Shown here in pieces: positions 41,706 through 50,777 of a DNA stretch of 64,000 nt; within the stretch, counting starts at the first letter, position 1; each line of letters opens with the position of its first letter. Both the position numbers and the translations under genes were made by a program. The notes beneath the pieces are model-generated. The model was given only the letters and a program-made list of their open reading frames with translations, was not told the DNA's origin and searched no databases. The DNA comes from Dysosmobacter acutus (GTDB lineage Bacteria > Bacillota > Clostridia > Oscillospirales > Oscillospiraceae). The stretch lies in contig NZ_JAHLQN010000001.1 in the NCBI RefSeq assembly GCF_018919205.1, forward strand, positions 1,054,001-1,118,000. Direction: 5' to 3'.

Positions 41706-42122
41706 ATGAAAGAAATAAATATACAGTTCCACAAAACACGACCGCAAAATCCGTTTGACGATGGGGCGAAGGCCCGTTTGCACCGTATGGGCCTTCTGAG
41801 GATAGATGGAAGTGTGGACGAAGCCACATTGGGCGCCTTGAGCCGCGCCTATTCCGGCTTATTGTTTGATGACTTGTGCGACACTTGCCAGAATTCTTGT
41901 GAGATCACAGAGATCCTTCGGAGACTATATGAAGCTGCGGAGCAGGCCGAACCACGGCAAAAGTTTCTGCTGATCTGTCTGCAATACGACGCGCTCTCTC
42001 AGCCGCTTCCCAATCCAATTTGGTGGATAAGCGGTGATTCGGAGCTTGCCGGGGACTTTGCAGAGCGTTTTATCTGCCATCTGAAGAAGCTGAGCAAGGC
42101 AATGGAGGTGACGGAGCCATGA
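41706..42122 (+). CDS. Hypothetical protein of the element
   Basis: This 138-residue acidic soluble protein has a CDTCQNSC cluster near residues 56-63 but no motif I recognise. GTGAGG precedes the ATG. Its stop overlaps the start of the RelE-like toxin gene by 4 bp (ATGA), so they are translated together. That arrangement would suit an antitoxin, but the sequence shows no DNA-binding fold, so I do not call it one. Confidence 0.65.
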   Translation: MKEINIQFHKTRPQNPFDDGAKARLHRMGLLRIDGSVDEATLGALSRAYSGLLFDDLCDTCQNSCEITEILRRLYEAAEQAEPRQKFLLICLQYDALSQPLPNPIWWISGDSELAGDFAERFICHLKKLSKAMEVTEP

Positions 42123-42514
42123 AGGGAATCCTAATCTATCAGCCAACAAGCAAGTCCGCTCCGCTCGCCGATTTTATTGATGGGCTTGATCCGCGGCTGC
42201 GGGAAAAAATCCTCCTGCGGCTGTATTTCCTGACCCAGCTTGAAAAGCCGGAAATGAAAGAACCGCATTTCAAGCGATTTTCAATCGAGCGCTATCGGGA
42301 TCTCTGGGAGCTGCGGGTGAAGAGCAAAGTGCTCATACGCATCATTTTCTGCACGCTTCCCAATGGAGATGTTCTGCTTTTGCATGGCTTTGTGAAGCGT
42401 CAGAAGCGGGATACAATGCAGGCGCTGGAGCAGTCTATCAGAATACTTGACGCGCTGCGGGAACATCCGGAGCGCGCGGTAGAATACAAGATCAAGGAGG
42501 AGAAAGCGTCATGA
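42119..42514 (+). CDS. RelE/HigB-like toxin (Gp49 family)
   Basis: This 131-residue protein has the phage-derived Gp49/HigB toxin pattern: ADFIDGLDPRLREKILLRL, then PHFKRFSIERYRDLWELRVKSKVLIRIIFCTLPNGDVLLLHGFVKRQKRDTMQALEQSI (quoted in parts: LWELRVKSK, RIIF, LLHGFVKR). Such toxins cleave mRNA on the ribosome. An HTH antitoxin gene normally follows; here only a 21-codon ORF follows. It may be an orphan, or the upstream overlapping protein may neutralise it. Confidence 0.85.
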   Translation: MKGILIYQPTSKSAPLADFIDGLDPRLREKILLRLYFLTQLEKPEMKEPHFKRFSIERYRDLWELRVKSKVLIRIIFCTLPNGDVLLLHGFVKRQKRDTMQALEQSIRILDALREHPERAVEYKIKEEKAS

Positions 42515-42576
42515 AGCAGGTATCCGGCATACCGCCTGACCGTATGGCAGGAATGCGCATCACAAAAATTATTTGA
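42511..42576 (+). CDS. 21-residue ORF where the antitoxin gene would be
   Basis: An ORF encoding MKQVSGIPPDRMAGMRITKII begins inside the toxin stop (ATGA overlap) and has a strong AAGGAGGAG site 8 nt upstream. It could be the remnant of a deleted HigA-type antitoxin or a real micropeptide. It shows no helix-turn-helix. Confidence 0.4.
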   Translation: MKQVSGIPPDRMAGMRITKII

Positions 42577-42595
42577 GAAGGAGGCTCTCCCAAAC

Positions 42596-43501
42596 ATGAA
42601 AAGAGTAATATCCTGCGTGCTGCTGATGCTGGTTCTTACCTCCAATGCCTTTGCGTTGGAGGTGCCTACGGACACAGTGGTTCAAAACCTCAACGGCAGT
42701 CAGCAAGCGATCAAAACCTTTACAGTATCCCCTGAGCAGGACCCTGCGGCACTAATTGAGGAGCCCTTTGAGCTGGAAGGGTATCTCTACACCTTTGCGG
42801 ACATTGTAAAAAGTGAGAATCCCGTGGAAGAAAAGCGGATTCATACCGAGGTTATCACCGTTGAAACAACGAAAGATGACCTTGCTCTGATTCTGGAGCA
42901 GCTTAAGCCCACCATCGAGTATGATGACGGCAGATTTCAGGGTACCCTCGCATTGGATCACACCAGTCTCAATACCGTAGCCGCCGGCTATGCTACGAAA
43001 AACTACACGGTGACGGAAACCAAAACCATCGGACAGCTTGACCGCAACGATATGTCCTATGTCCCCGCGACAACCATCAAGAACGGCAGAACCCTGAGCC
43101 TTGCCAATGTGGAGTGGCAGGTCACCGGCACCGATCTTGTGGGTGAGGCGCTGATGCCCTCTCAATATCAGGCTGTTGCTACCTACTCTGCGAAAGCGTC
43201 CTATCAGGCGGCTACAGGCTATGTTACAACAGCGGAGTATATCGGCGATGTGACCCACGAGGGTGTTGAAAGTGTTACTTATGTTCTGACCTATATCGGG
43301 ACAGAAGCGAACCACAAGGGCGCGTCTGCCGCTCAGGTCGGAGCGTTTTTTGCGGATCACTTTCCTTGGATCTTAGGTGGAATCGTTCTGATTTGCGCCG
43401 CTGTTGGCGGCACGCTGCTTGTATGCCGCCGAAAGGCCGTAGTGAAAGCAGAATGTGAAGCGGATGAAACAGAGGAAAACGAAGAAGATCAGGAGGTGTA
43501 A
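42596..43501 (+). CDS. Secreted membrane-anchored surface protein
   Basis: This 301-residue protein has a signal peptide (about 1-21, cleavage after NAFA), an extracellular beta-rich region (about 22-255), a membrane helix (about 260-280, FPWILGGIVLICAAVGGTLLVCRRK) and an acidic cytoplasmic tail. Tyr-rich repeats such as SYVPATTIKNGRTL recall surface proteins. It precedes the sortase gene with about 4 bp spacing, so it likely works with the sortase/adhesin module. No family function is known to me. Confidence 0.75.
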   Translation: MKRVISCVLLMLVLTSNAFALEVPTDTVVQNLNGSQQAIKTFTVSPEQDPAALIEEPFELEGYLYTFADIVKSENPVEEKRIHTEVITVETTKDDLALILEQLKPTIEYDDGRFQGTLALDHTSLNTVAAGYATKNYTVTETKTIGQLDRNDMSYVPATTIKNGRTLSLANVEWQVTGTDLVGEALMPSQYQAVATYSAKASYQAATGYVTTAEYIGDVTHEGVESVTYVLTYIGTEANHKGASAAQVGAFFADHFPWILGGIVLICAAVGGTLLVCRRKAVVKAECEADETEENEEDQEV

Positions 43502-43505
43502 AAAC

Positions 43506-44288
43506 ATGAAACTCTTTCAGAAACTGGTCTGCATGGCATTGACGGCGACAGCAACAGCATCCCTTTCTATTTGCGCTTTTGCCGCGGACTATACCTTTGA
43601 CACAGCCGCGGACACCGACTATTACCCTTCGACCTCTTATGAGGACACCTACGGTACCGCGTATCATTACGGCAGCAAAAATCTTGTGGATTATCAGATT
43701 CCCGAACTTCCCTACGGCGTTCTCAGCACCACACAAACCGGCGTCATGGAAAAGCTCCGACTCCCCGGCCTACAGCAGACTGTAGGCGGTTCGGCTTCCG
43801 GTATCTACGGTGTGGATAGTGGCGTAGGTATCCCAGCGGTCACACCCGTCATTTCGTCCTATCAGGAGCCTGCTTATACAAGTGCCAAAGATATGGAGCG
43901 AAAGGACGGCAGCATCGGCACCCTGAAAATTCCATCCCTGGACATCAACATGAAGGTCTGGGAAGGAGAAACAAAAGAAAGCATGAAAAAGGGACTGGGG
44001 CATTACAGCTCCACCTCAGCGTGGGACGGCAATATCGGCGTGTGCGGCCATAACCGGGGCGCCAAGTACACCATCGGCAGCATCAAGGATCTGGAAATCG
44101 GTGACACCATCACCTATACCACGATCTACGGCACCCGCACATATGAGGTCGTTTTGGTAAAGACTATCTCCAATTCCGACTGGAGCTATCTGCAGGCGAC
44201 AGCAGACAACCGTATCACGCTTACCACCTGCCTCGCCAATCAGCCTGAAAAAAGAATTTGCGTTCAAGCAGTGCAAATAACTCAATAA
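43506..44288 (+). CDS. Sortase family transpeptidase
   Basis: This 260-residue protein has an N-terminal signal/anchor (about 5-24), a 100-residue linker and a sortase domain (about 135-260). The catalytic His is in VCGHNRGAKYTIGSIKDL, the Cys in RITLTTC and the Arg in PEKRICVQ. The TLTTC motif and lack of a C-terminal helix resemble class B/D sortases. It probably acts on the LPKTG adhesin encoded 1.6 kb downstream. ATG at 43506 lies 7-8 nt after AGGAGGTG; an upstream in-frame start lies in the preceding gene. Confidence 0.9.
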   Translation: MKLFQKLVCMALTATATASLSICAFAADYTFDTAADTDYYPSTSYEDTYGTAYHYGSKNLVDYQIPELPYGVLSTTQTGVMEKLRLPGLQQTVGGSASGIYGVDSGVGIPAVTPVISSYQEPAYTSAKDMERKDGSIGTLKIPSLDINMKVWEGETKESMKKGLGHYSSTSAWDGNIGVCGHNRGAKYTIGSIKDLEIGDTITYTTIYGTRTYEVVLVKTISNSDWSYLQATADNRITLTTCLANQPEKRICVQAVQITQ

Positions 44289-44435
44289 AATGATGGAAAA
44301 CGGATGGAATTGTGCAAAAAATGTTGTGTCTCCGTTTTATCGGCGTAAGGATTTAAAATAAACCTTTGACAGCCTGAACCTTCTGTATTATCCTCAAATT
44401 ACTCCGGAGAATCTTAATCAAAAGGAAGTATCAGT

Positions 44436-44633
44436 TTGGTACAGAATTTCAGACCAAATAGGAAAGATGACGAAATACGGGTCAAAATGGACATCACTGT
44501 TGACCTTCCCGCGGAAGTCGCGGAACAGGCAGAACGGATGGGCATTTGCGAGTTTGATCAATGCACCTTTGACGAAGCTACCCGACGCATGACCGCAAGT
44601 GTAACCACCGTCTTTTACCGGAAAGGGGCGTGA
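44436..44633 (+). CDS. Small hypothetical protein
   Basis: This 65-residue protein has no recognised family. It starts at TTG 44436 with AAAGGAAG about 9 nt upstream; an ATG at 44487 is an alternative. Central residues ITVDLPAEVAEQAERMGI look like a short helix pair. It sits directly before the SLH/CAP gene. The 147-bp gap before it has a TTGACA but no well-spaced -10. Confidence 0.5.
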   Translation: MVQNFRPNRKDDEIRVKMDITVDLPAEVAEQAERMGICEFDQCTFDEATRRMTASVTTVFYRKGA

Positions 44634-44637
44634 TCAT

Positions 44638-45729
44638 TTGAAGCGGATCCGAGTTATTTCCCTCGCTGTAATTGCTGCACTATCCTTAACAGTAACTTCT
44701 TTTGCCGCCGAAAAAAGTCCGCAGCAGTCTGCTGCCGCCTATCTGAGTGAAGCCGGCATTATGCTGGGCAACGAGTCTGGCGACATGATGCTGGAGCAGG
44801 GGCTGACACGGGCGCAGATGGCGGCGCTGCTCACCCGAATTGTCACAGATCCCGAGCAATTTGAAACGGACAGCGCCTTTTACCGCAGCCTTTGCAGCTT
44901 TACGGATGTTCCGGAATGGGCAAAAAGCTATGTGGGCTACTGCGTCGCAAATAATCTGGTTGCAGGGTATGGCAATGGACGCTACGGCTCCAATGACCCT
45001 GTTACTTCTGCGGCGGCCTGCACGGTGATGCTGCGGTGCTTGAATGATGTTGATGCTGTATGGGATTATCAGTCTGCCTGCCAGACTGCCGTTCAGTTGG
45101 GACTTGCTGCGGAAGAAACTGTTGCGGACGCCGAGATTACCCGCGGAAAGATGGCGGTGCTGATCTGCCACACGTTGGCAAGGCTTGGTTATGACGTGAA
45201 ATTGTCCGAAACTGCACAGCCAAATCTCTCTGCCAATGGAACATCGGACGCAGCCGCCGTGCAGGAAACAGCAGAGCCCTTCGATGCTGCTGCGGCCAAG
45301 CAGGACATCATTGACCGAACCAACGCTCTGCGCTGCGAAAAAAGCGTAGCTGCCCTGACCGTCAATGAAAAGCTCATGCAGGCAGCGCAGGTGCGGGCAG
45401 AGGAGATGGCGGCCAGCGGTGTCTACTCTCACACAAGGCCGGACGGGAGAAAGTATACGACAGTCACGGACTGCAAATACATCGGTGAAAATATTCACTT
45501 GATCGGAGAATGGCAGATTCGAGATTCTTCGCTCCCGTCCTTTGCAGTTGAAGCGTGGAAGAATAGCGCGGCACATCTGAAAAATATGCTCAATACGAGA
45601 TACCATGCGATCGGCGTTGGTGTTTCACAAGGCACTGTCATGGGCGAGCCCTACTGGTATTGCGTTCAGCTTTTCTTATTGGACGGCTACAATGTCACAT
45701 GGGTGGATGCGCCCGCAGCAAAAGGGTGA
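44638..45729 (+). CDS. SLH-like and CAP (SCP/PR1) domain surface protein
   Basis: This 363-residue secreted protein has a signal peptide (about 1-24, ending SFAA). Two or three S-layer-homology-like repeats span about 30-185 (LTRAQMAALLTRI, FTDVPEWAKSYVGYCVANNLVAGYGNGRYGSNDPVTSAAACTVMLRCL, quoted in part). A C-terminal CAP domain spans about 220-355 (INRTNALR-type start, SHTRPDGR, IGENIH, AVEAWKNSAAHLKNML). SLH repeats usually bind cell-wall polymers; CAP function is unclear. It starts at TTG behind GAAAGGGG. It is part of the element's surface module. Confidence 0.85.
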   Translation: MKRIRVISLAVIAALSLTVTSFAAEKSPQQSAAAYLSEAGIMLGNESGDMMLEQGLTRAQMAALLTRIVTDPEQFETDSAFYRSLCSFTDVPEWAKSYVGYCVANNLVAGYGNGRYGSNDPVTSAAACTVMLRCLNDVDAVWDYQSACQTAVQLGLAAEETVADAEITRGKMAVLICHTLARLGYDVKLSETAQPNLSANGTSDAAAVQETAEPFDAAAAKQDIIDRTNALRCEKSVAALTVNEKLMQAAQVRAEEMAASGVYSHTRPDGRKYTTVTDCKYIGENIHLIGEWQIRDSSLPSFAVEAWKNSAAHLKNMLNTRYHAIGVGVSQGTVMGEPYWYCVQLFLLDGYNVTWVDAPAAKG

Positions 45730-45792
45730 CTTCGCATAATCAGTTGACATTAACGGAAGACCAATTACGATGAACAATTTCATAACACAACC

Positions 45793-45825
45793 AAGCAGAC
45801 CGAGGAAACTTGGTCTGCTTATCTT
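45793..45825 (+). terminator. Hairpin in front of the giant adhesin gene
   Basis: A 9-bp stem (45793-45801 with 45812-45820) extended by AG/CT, followed by ATCTTTT. It could end the SLH/CAP transcript or attenuate the adhesin gene, whose GGAGG starts 16 bp later. Confidence 0.6.
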
Positions 45826-45848
45826 TTGCGAAAAAGGAGGAAAAGACC

Positions 45849-48800
45849 TTGAAAAAGATGCGAACAAGACTTTTATCACTGCTGCTTGTACTGGTGACCG
45901 TTCTGAGTCTGCTGCCTACCTCGGCATTGGCGGCGTCCAGCACCGGTACCGGCATCAAGCCCACCAGCAACACAAATTACTGGACGACCCGCCTGCTCCA
46001 TGACGGAACGCCGTACAGCTATAAGCCGCCCATGGCAGCGGGGAAAATGCTCTACTGCCTGGATCGCGGCTATGGCTACCGCTGGGGTACTCCGTCGTTC
46101 CTCAACTCTTACACCTATACATCCGCCACCGGCGCGGACGCGGACGCTGTCCTGAAAACAGCGCTGGCGCAGAGCGGCATGGGTGAACTGGATGCCCAGC
46201 AGCTTGAAAACTTCAAGTGGATGATGACCTATATCGTCGATTACAAGGGAGATATTCCCGGCAGCCTTTTTTTTGCAGCACAGACCTATGTGTGGGATCA
46301 CCAGACCTTCAAGGGTGAGGGCGACGGCGATATCGACGGCGGAGGCTTTGCTAATGCGGATACCTATGAGACTTACTTGGGCTACATCGATTGGATGTTG
46401 GCCGAAAAAGCAAAGGAGGACGCAGCCTTCCAGAAGCAGATCGAGGAGTACGCCGCACAGGGCGTCATTGCTACGGTTGTTGAAGATGACACCGCAAAAT
46501 GGGCAGTGTGGGCAAAGTCCAGCGTAAAGGGCCGCCAGAGTTTTTTCAACTATTACGCGCCGAGAAAACTCTCTCTTGAAGCGCAGCCGGGAGAACCGGA
46601 TATTCCCCCTGCGGGTACAGGCGATATTACGCTGAAGAAGGTTGCCGCAGGAACCACCCGTGGTTTAGATGGTGCCCGCTTTCTGATTTACCGGGACGGT
46701 CAGATCGTGGGCAGCGATGTAACGGCAAACGGCGGCATCATCGAGATCAACGACGTCACCAAGGGCCTGTGGAGCTTCGTAGAAACGGAGGCTCCGGCCG
46801 GGTACTGCACCGATCCTACCCCCATCAGCGTCTATGTGGACACCACGGACGGCGATAAGCAGTACACGGTCACCGCCGAGAATTATGAACTGCCCAATAT
46901 GAAAATCATCAAGCGGGACGCCATGAGCGGCAAACCGATTGCCGGCACGGTGTTTTCCATTAAGTCCGTTACCGGCAGCTATTCCACCTCCGTTACGACT
47001 GGGACGGACGGTTCCGCAACGCTCTCGGCCATTCCTGCCGGTGTCTATGTTGCGCGTGAGGAATCCGTTCCCGAGCCGTACATCGTAACCAATACCGAGC
47101 AGACCGTGGCGCTGCGCCCCGGCAAAACCTCCGAGGTCACTTTCGTTGACTATGAAAAGCCCGGTCTTGAAATTGTCAAGAAGAACATCGCCAACGGAGA
47201 GCCTATCGAGGGCGTGACCTACCGCATCGAGCAGATCGACGGCAGCTTTTCCACCAGCGCCACCACCGATAACCATGGCCGCATCTTCCTCGACTCTGTC
47301 CCGGTCGGCACATTCAAAGTGACGGAGATCAATGTCCCCAACCATGTCATTCTCTGCCCCATTCCGCAGGAAGTAGCGCTGAAGGCTGGTGAGACATCTA
47401 CCGTCACCTTCTTCAATGCCCTCAAGCCCAGCTTGGAGATCCGCAAGTTGGATAGCGTCACCGGTGATCCCGTCAAGGGCGCCAAGTTCCAGATCTGGTA
47501 TGGCAGCAACCATACCGACACCGGTGAGCTCAACGACCTCGGCACTTACTTTTCTGACGCAAGCGGAAAAATCATTCTTCCTGAGATCAAGGATGGCTGG
47601 TACAAAGTAACGGAATTGGAGCCGGCGTCCGGGTACGCCATCAAGGAGCCTGCCACGCAGGAATGCTTCATCGCCGGTGGTGAGAGCAAGGTGTTGATTT
47701 TCGAAAACACACCCCTTTCCGCCATCATCATCCGCAAGGTGGACAGTGAGAGCGGTCAGCCGCTGGAAGGTGCATGGTTTAGAATCCGCTACCTCGGCGG
47801 CACCTCCGGTACAGGCGGCACTGTGGTTGGCGAGTACAAAACATCCAGCAATGGCACCATCGTTGCAACCGGCCTCAAGGCAGGCACTTATGTCTGCGAG
47901 GAGATCTCCGCGCCGGACGGGTATGTGATCACCGACGCCGCGGAAACGGTCTATCTCTCCGGTAAGGATCAGGACGTCATTACCGTGACCTTCGGCAACG
48001 ATAAGATGGGTTCTTTGCTCATTGTCAAAAAGGACGCCGTGACCGGCGCGCCCATCTCCGATGTCGAGTTCCTTGTGACCGACTCGGACGGAAGTGTCAT
48101 CGGTACTGCCAATGGTAAGTATGTGACCGACAGCGCAGGTACTATCCGTATTGATGGCCTGACCCCCGGCATGACAGTCATCGCCCGTGAGGTGCGGGCA
48201 AAAGACGGCTACATTCTGGATGATACCCCGCAGAGCATCAAGATCAAGCGAAACTCTGTCATGACGCTGGAGTTCCGCAATCAACCCAAGGGCGGTGTGT
48301 TAGTTCGAAAGGTCGATGCTGCAACGAACGAACCGATCTCCGATGTTGAGTTCCTCGTGACCGACTCCGATGGAAACTTCATCGGTAATGCCAACGGCAA
48401 ATTCGTGACGGACAGCGCAGGTACTTTCTCTATTACCGACATTGCCCCCGGTACGACGCTCATCATCAAGGAAACCCGCGCCAAAGAGGGGTACCTGTTG
48501 GACGATACGCCGCAGACGGTTAAGGTCAAATCCAACGAAGTCACCACGGTAGAGTTCAGAAATCAGCCCAAGGGCAACCTTATCATCGTCAAGCAGGATT
48601 CCATCACAAAGGAACCGCTGGAGGGCGTTCAGTTCAAGATCGTCTATGCGGATGGCTCGTATGTAGATGCCGAGGGCGGCACGCTGTCCTCCAACGGCCT
48701 GTACTGGACGGATAAGGAGGGCAAGATCACCCTCTCCGGCATTTCCGGCACCGTTGTGGTGACGGAGGTTGAGACGATCCCCGGCTATACTATCGACGAA

Positions 48801-50246
48801 AACAGCCGCACGCAAACCGTTACCATCAATCCCAATGATACCCAGACGCTTCACTTTTACAACGATCCCGTGGGCGGCGTGGAGATTATCAAGGTCAATG
48901 CGGATAAGACCTCTCAGCGCATTCCCAACACTACCTTTGAGATTCGCAAGGTGGACGATGCGCTGGTGGACACCGTGACCACAGGGAAAAACGGCAGCGT
49001 GTTCTGCTCTTTGCCGGATGGCGCTTACTACGCCGTTGAGGTCGAGGCAGCGGATGGCTTCCGACTGGATAATACGCCCCATTACTTTGAGGTCAAGGGC
49101 GGCAAAACCACCACGCTGACCGTCAAGAACAAGGCGCTGTCCGGCATCCTCATCCACAAAATCGACAGTACCACTGGCGAGGGCATCTATGGCGTAACCT
49201 TCCTGCTCTATGACGGCAATAAGAATCCCATGGGACAGTATGAATCCGATCAGGACGGCTATGTTTACATCGCCGACCTTGAAAAGTCCGGCCGCTACTA
49301 TATCCGTGAGCTGGAAAACGAGGGCTACCATGTGGACAAGCAGCTCAAGACCGTCTATGTAACGGCAGGCAAAACCATTGAGATCGAGTGGGAGAACGAG
49401 CCTGTTACCGGTCAGATCCAGATTTACAAGTACGCCGCTGAATATAACGAAGTCACCGGCACAGCACCCGGCACGCCGTTAAAGGGAGCAGTCTATGAGA
49501 TTGTCAACGCCCGCAGCGGCAAGGTGTTGGACTACATCACCACCGATGCGAGGGGTGTTGCGGCCAGTAAGCCGCTGCCTTTAACGCGGTATCAGATTCG
49601 CGAGGTCACAGCGCCTGCGTATTGGCAGGTGTCCTCGGAAGTGTTTGATGTTACGCTGGAATATCCCGGCCAGATCATCAAGCTGTCTGCCTACGATAAA
49701 CCTTCCTCTCTGGGCGTTACGATCACCAAGCGCGGCAATAGTGCTGTGATGGCTGGCAGTCAGATGCGCTATGACTTCACCGTTGCCAACACCAGCAATG
49801 TGCCGCTGGAGTCATTCTTCTGGCATGACCGCATTCCTACGGATATTGCCAACGCGACCGTGCTGAGTACCGGCACCTACAGTGCGCGGCTTACCTACCG
49901 TATTCTTTATAAGACTAACTACAGCGCGAGCTATCAGGTGTTGGCGTCCAATTTGCTGAGCAGCAACAACTACAGCTTTGCCCTAAACGCCATCCCCATG
50001 CAGGCAGGTGAGGTGGTAACCGACATCTATTTTGACTTCGGAACCGTGCCGGTGGGCTTCCAGTCCGTGGCGAATCCCACTCTGAGCGTGATGGTCAAGG
50101 GCATGGCGGTCAATGGCTACCAGATGGTCAACCGCGCCGATGCCGGCGGCAAGTATCAGGGTACCTGGCAGACCGCAACAGCCAACTGGATCACCATTGT
50201 CCGCAAGATCGGCACTACCCCGAAACTGCCCAAGACGGGATATTAA
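45849..50246 (+). CDS. Giant thioester/Cna-B (SpaA-like) adhesin ending in LPKTGY
   Basis: This 1,465-residue surface protein has a signal peptide (1-28, SALA). Next is a thioester-like domain (about 40-250) with Cys70 in MLYCLDRG and Gln145 in FFAAQTYVW, the pair that forms a reactive thioester in Gram-positive adhesins. Eleven tandem prealbumin-like SpaA/Cna-B repeats follow (about 258-1297), each with a K near the start and an E in the TExxAPxGY-type motif. A DUF11-like domain and the terminal LPKTGY close it. The usual membrane helix and basic tail after LPXTG are absent. Start TTG 45849 is 8 nt after GGAGG. Probably mediates cell or host attachment. Confidence 0.88.
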   Translation: MKKMRTRLLSLLLVLVTVLSLLPTSALAASSTGTGIKPTSNTNYWTTRLLHDGTPYSYKPPMAAGKMLYCLDRGYGYRWGTPSFLNSYTYTSATGADADAVLKTALAQSGMGELDAQQLENFKWMMTYIVDYKGDIPGSLFFAAQTYVWDHQTFKGEGDGDIDGGGFANADTYETYLGYIDWMLAEKAKEDAAFQKQIEEYAAQGVIATVVEDDTAKWAVWAKSSVKGRQSFFNYYAPRKLSLEAQPGEPDIPPAGTGDITLKKVAAGTTRGLDGARFLIYRDGQIVGSDVTANGGIIEINDVTKGLWSFVETEAPAGYCTDPTPISVYVDTTDGDKQYTVTAENYELPNMKIIKRDAMSGKPIAGTVFSIKSVTGSYSTSVTTGTDGSATLSAIPAGVYVAREESVPEPYIVTNTEQTVALRPGKTSEVTFVDYEKPGLEIVKKNIANGEPIEGVTYRIEQIDGSFSTSATTDNHGRIFLDSVPVGTFKVTEINVPNHVILCPIPQEVALKAGETSTVTFFNALKPSLEIRKLDSVTGDPVKGAKFQIWYGSNHTDTGELNDLGTYFSDASGKIILPEIKDGWYKVTELEPASGYAIKEPATQECFIAGGESKVLIFENTPLSAIIIRKVDSESGQPLEGAWFRIRYLGGTSGTGGTVVGEYKTSSNGTIVATGLKAGTYVCEEISAPDGYVITDAAETVYLSGKDQDVITVTFGNDKMGSLLIVKKDAVTGAPISDVEFLVTDSDGSVIGTANGKYVTDSAGTIRIDGLTPGMTVIAREVRAKDGYILDDTPQSIKIKRNSVMTLEFRNQPKGGVLVRKVDAATNEPISDVEFLVTDSDGNFIGNANGKFVTDSAGTFSITDIAPGTTLIIKETRAKEGYLLDDTPQTVKVKSNEVTTVEFRNQPKGNLIIVKQDSITKEPLEGVQFKIVYADGSYVDAEGGTLSSNGLYWTDKEGKITLSGISGTVVVTEVETIPGYTIDENSRTQTVTINPNDTQTLHFYNDPVGGVEIIKVNADKTSQRIPNTTFEIRKVDDALVDTVTTGKNGSVFCSLPDGAYYAVEVEAADGFRLDNTPHYFEVKGGKTTTLTVKNKALSGILIHKIDSTTGEGIYGVTFLLYDGNKNPMGQYESDQDGYVYIADLEKSGRYYIRELENEGYHVDKQLKTVYVTAGKTIEIEWENEPVTGQIQIYKYAAEYNEVTGTAPGTPLKGAVYEIVNARSGKVLDYITTDARGVAASKPLPLTRYQIREVTAPAYWQVSSEVFDVTLEYPGQIIKLSAYDKPSSLGVTITKRGNSAVMAGSQMRYDFTVANTSNVPLESFFWHDRIPTDIANATVLSTGTYSARLTYRILYKTNYSASYQVLASNLLSSNNYSFALNAIPMQAGEVVTDIYFDFGTVPVGFQSVANPTLSVMVKGMAVNGYQMVNRADAGGKYQGTWQTATANWITIVRKIGTTPKLPKTGY

Positions 50247-50255
50247 CTACTGAAA

Positions 50256-50286
50256 GGCGGCAACCAGCTTTACGCTGGTTGCCGCC
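50256..50286 (+). terminator. Hairpin after the adhesin gene
   Basis: A perfect 13-bp stem (50256-50268 with 50274-50286, loop TTTAC) starts 9 bp after the stop. T-run is poor (TGCTATAT), so termination may be partial. Confidence 0.65.
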
Positions 50287-50310
50287 TGCTATATACAAAT
50301 TATGCTTCAA

Positions 50311-50580
50311 TCATTGTGCGGAAATCGACTTGATGAGTACCGTTGTCAGAACACGCTGGCTTTCTCTGCTGCAGGATTCACAAAACTGATTTTTCATTGC
50401 AAAATCGACCGCAGAGGAAATGCGCCGAAGATCCTCAGAATCTAATGTATCCGCTGCAAGATGCTGCCATACACGGGAATAGGCTTTTCTCAGGTCTTCT
50501 GATGTATGATTACCAGAAAAAAAGGAGCCGAGAACTCCTTCAATCATTGCAAGTTCTTCACTCGTAAATATCAAAGCCAT
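50311..50580 (-). CDS. Small hypothetical protein, opposite strand
   Basis: This 89-residue protein is the only leftward gene in the visible element. It is a soluble helical protein with CESC near residues 68-71 and no recognised family. The start is the ATG at 50580 with a weak AGG close by. Its orientation and the sequence after it suggest recent acquisition with the neighbouring cargo gene, but this is inference. Confidence 0.5.
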   Translation of the reverse strand: MALIFTSEELAMIEGVLGSFFSGNHTSEDLRKAYSRVWQHLAADTLDSEDLRRISSAVDFAMKNQFCESCSRESQRVLTTVLIKSISAQ

Positions 50581-50722
50581 CACCTCATAATGATTTGATT
50601 ATAGCGAATCAGTATCTTGATTGCAAGGACTCTTTTCTTGACTGCTACAAACAAGTAAGATTGCTGTAGAAAAATGTGATTTTTACTCGATAATAATTCG
50701 GGAAAAATGTGTGAAATCTGCG

Positions 50723-50751
50723 TTGAAAATTCAAGAAAAATGTGTTATACT
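50723..50751 (+). promoter_or_regulatory. Promoter of the DUF4143 ATPase gene
   Basis: TTGAAA (50723-50728), 17 bp, TATACT (50746-50751), 27 bp before the start codon. Overlapping TATAAT follows at once. This gives the cargo gene independent expression. Confidence 0.8.
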
Positions 50752-50777
50752 ATAATCACCACTTGAAAAGGATGGTG

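Noticed and set aside
46665-48284. A 539-codon minus-strand frame inside the giant adhesin
   Set aside because: It mirrors the adhesin's repeated codon pattern. No start signal or domain is seen, and the plus-strand protein is convincing.
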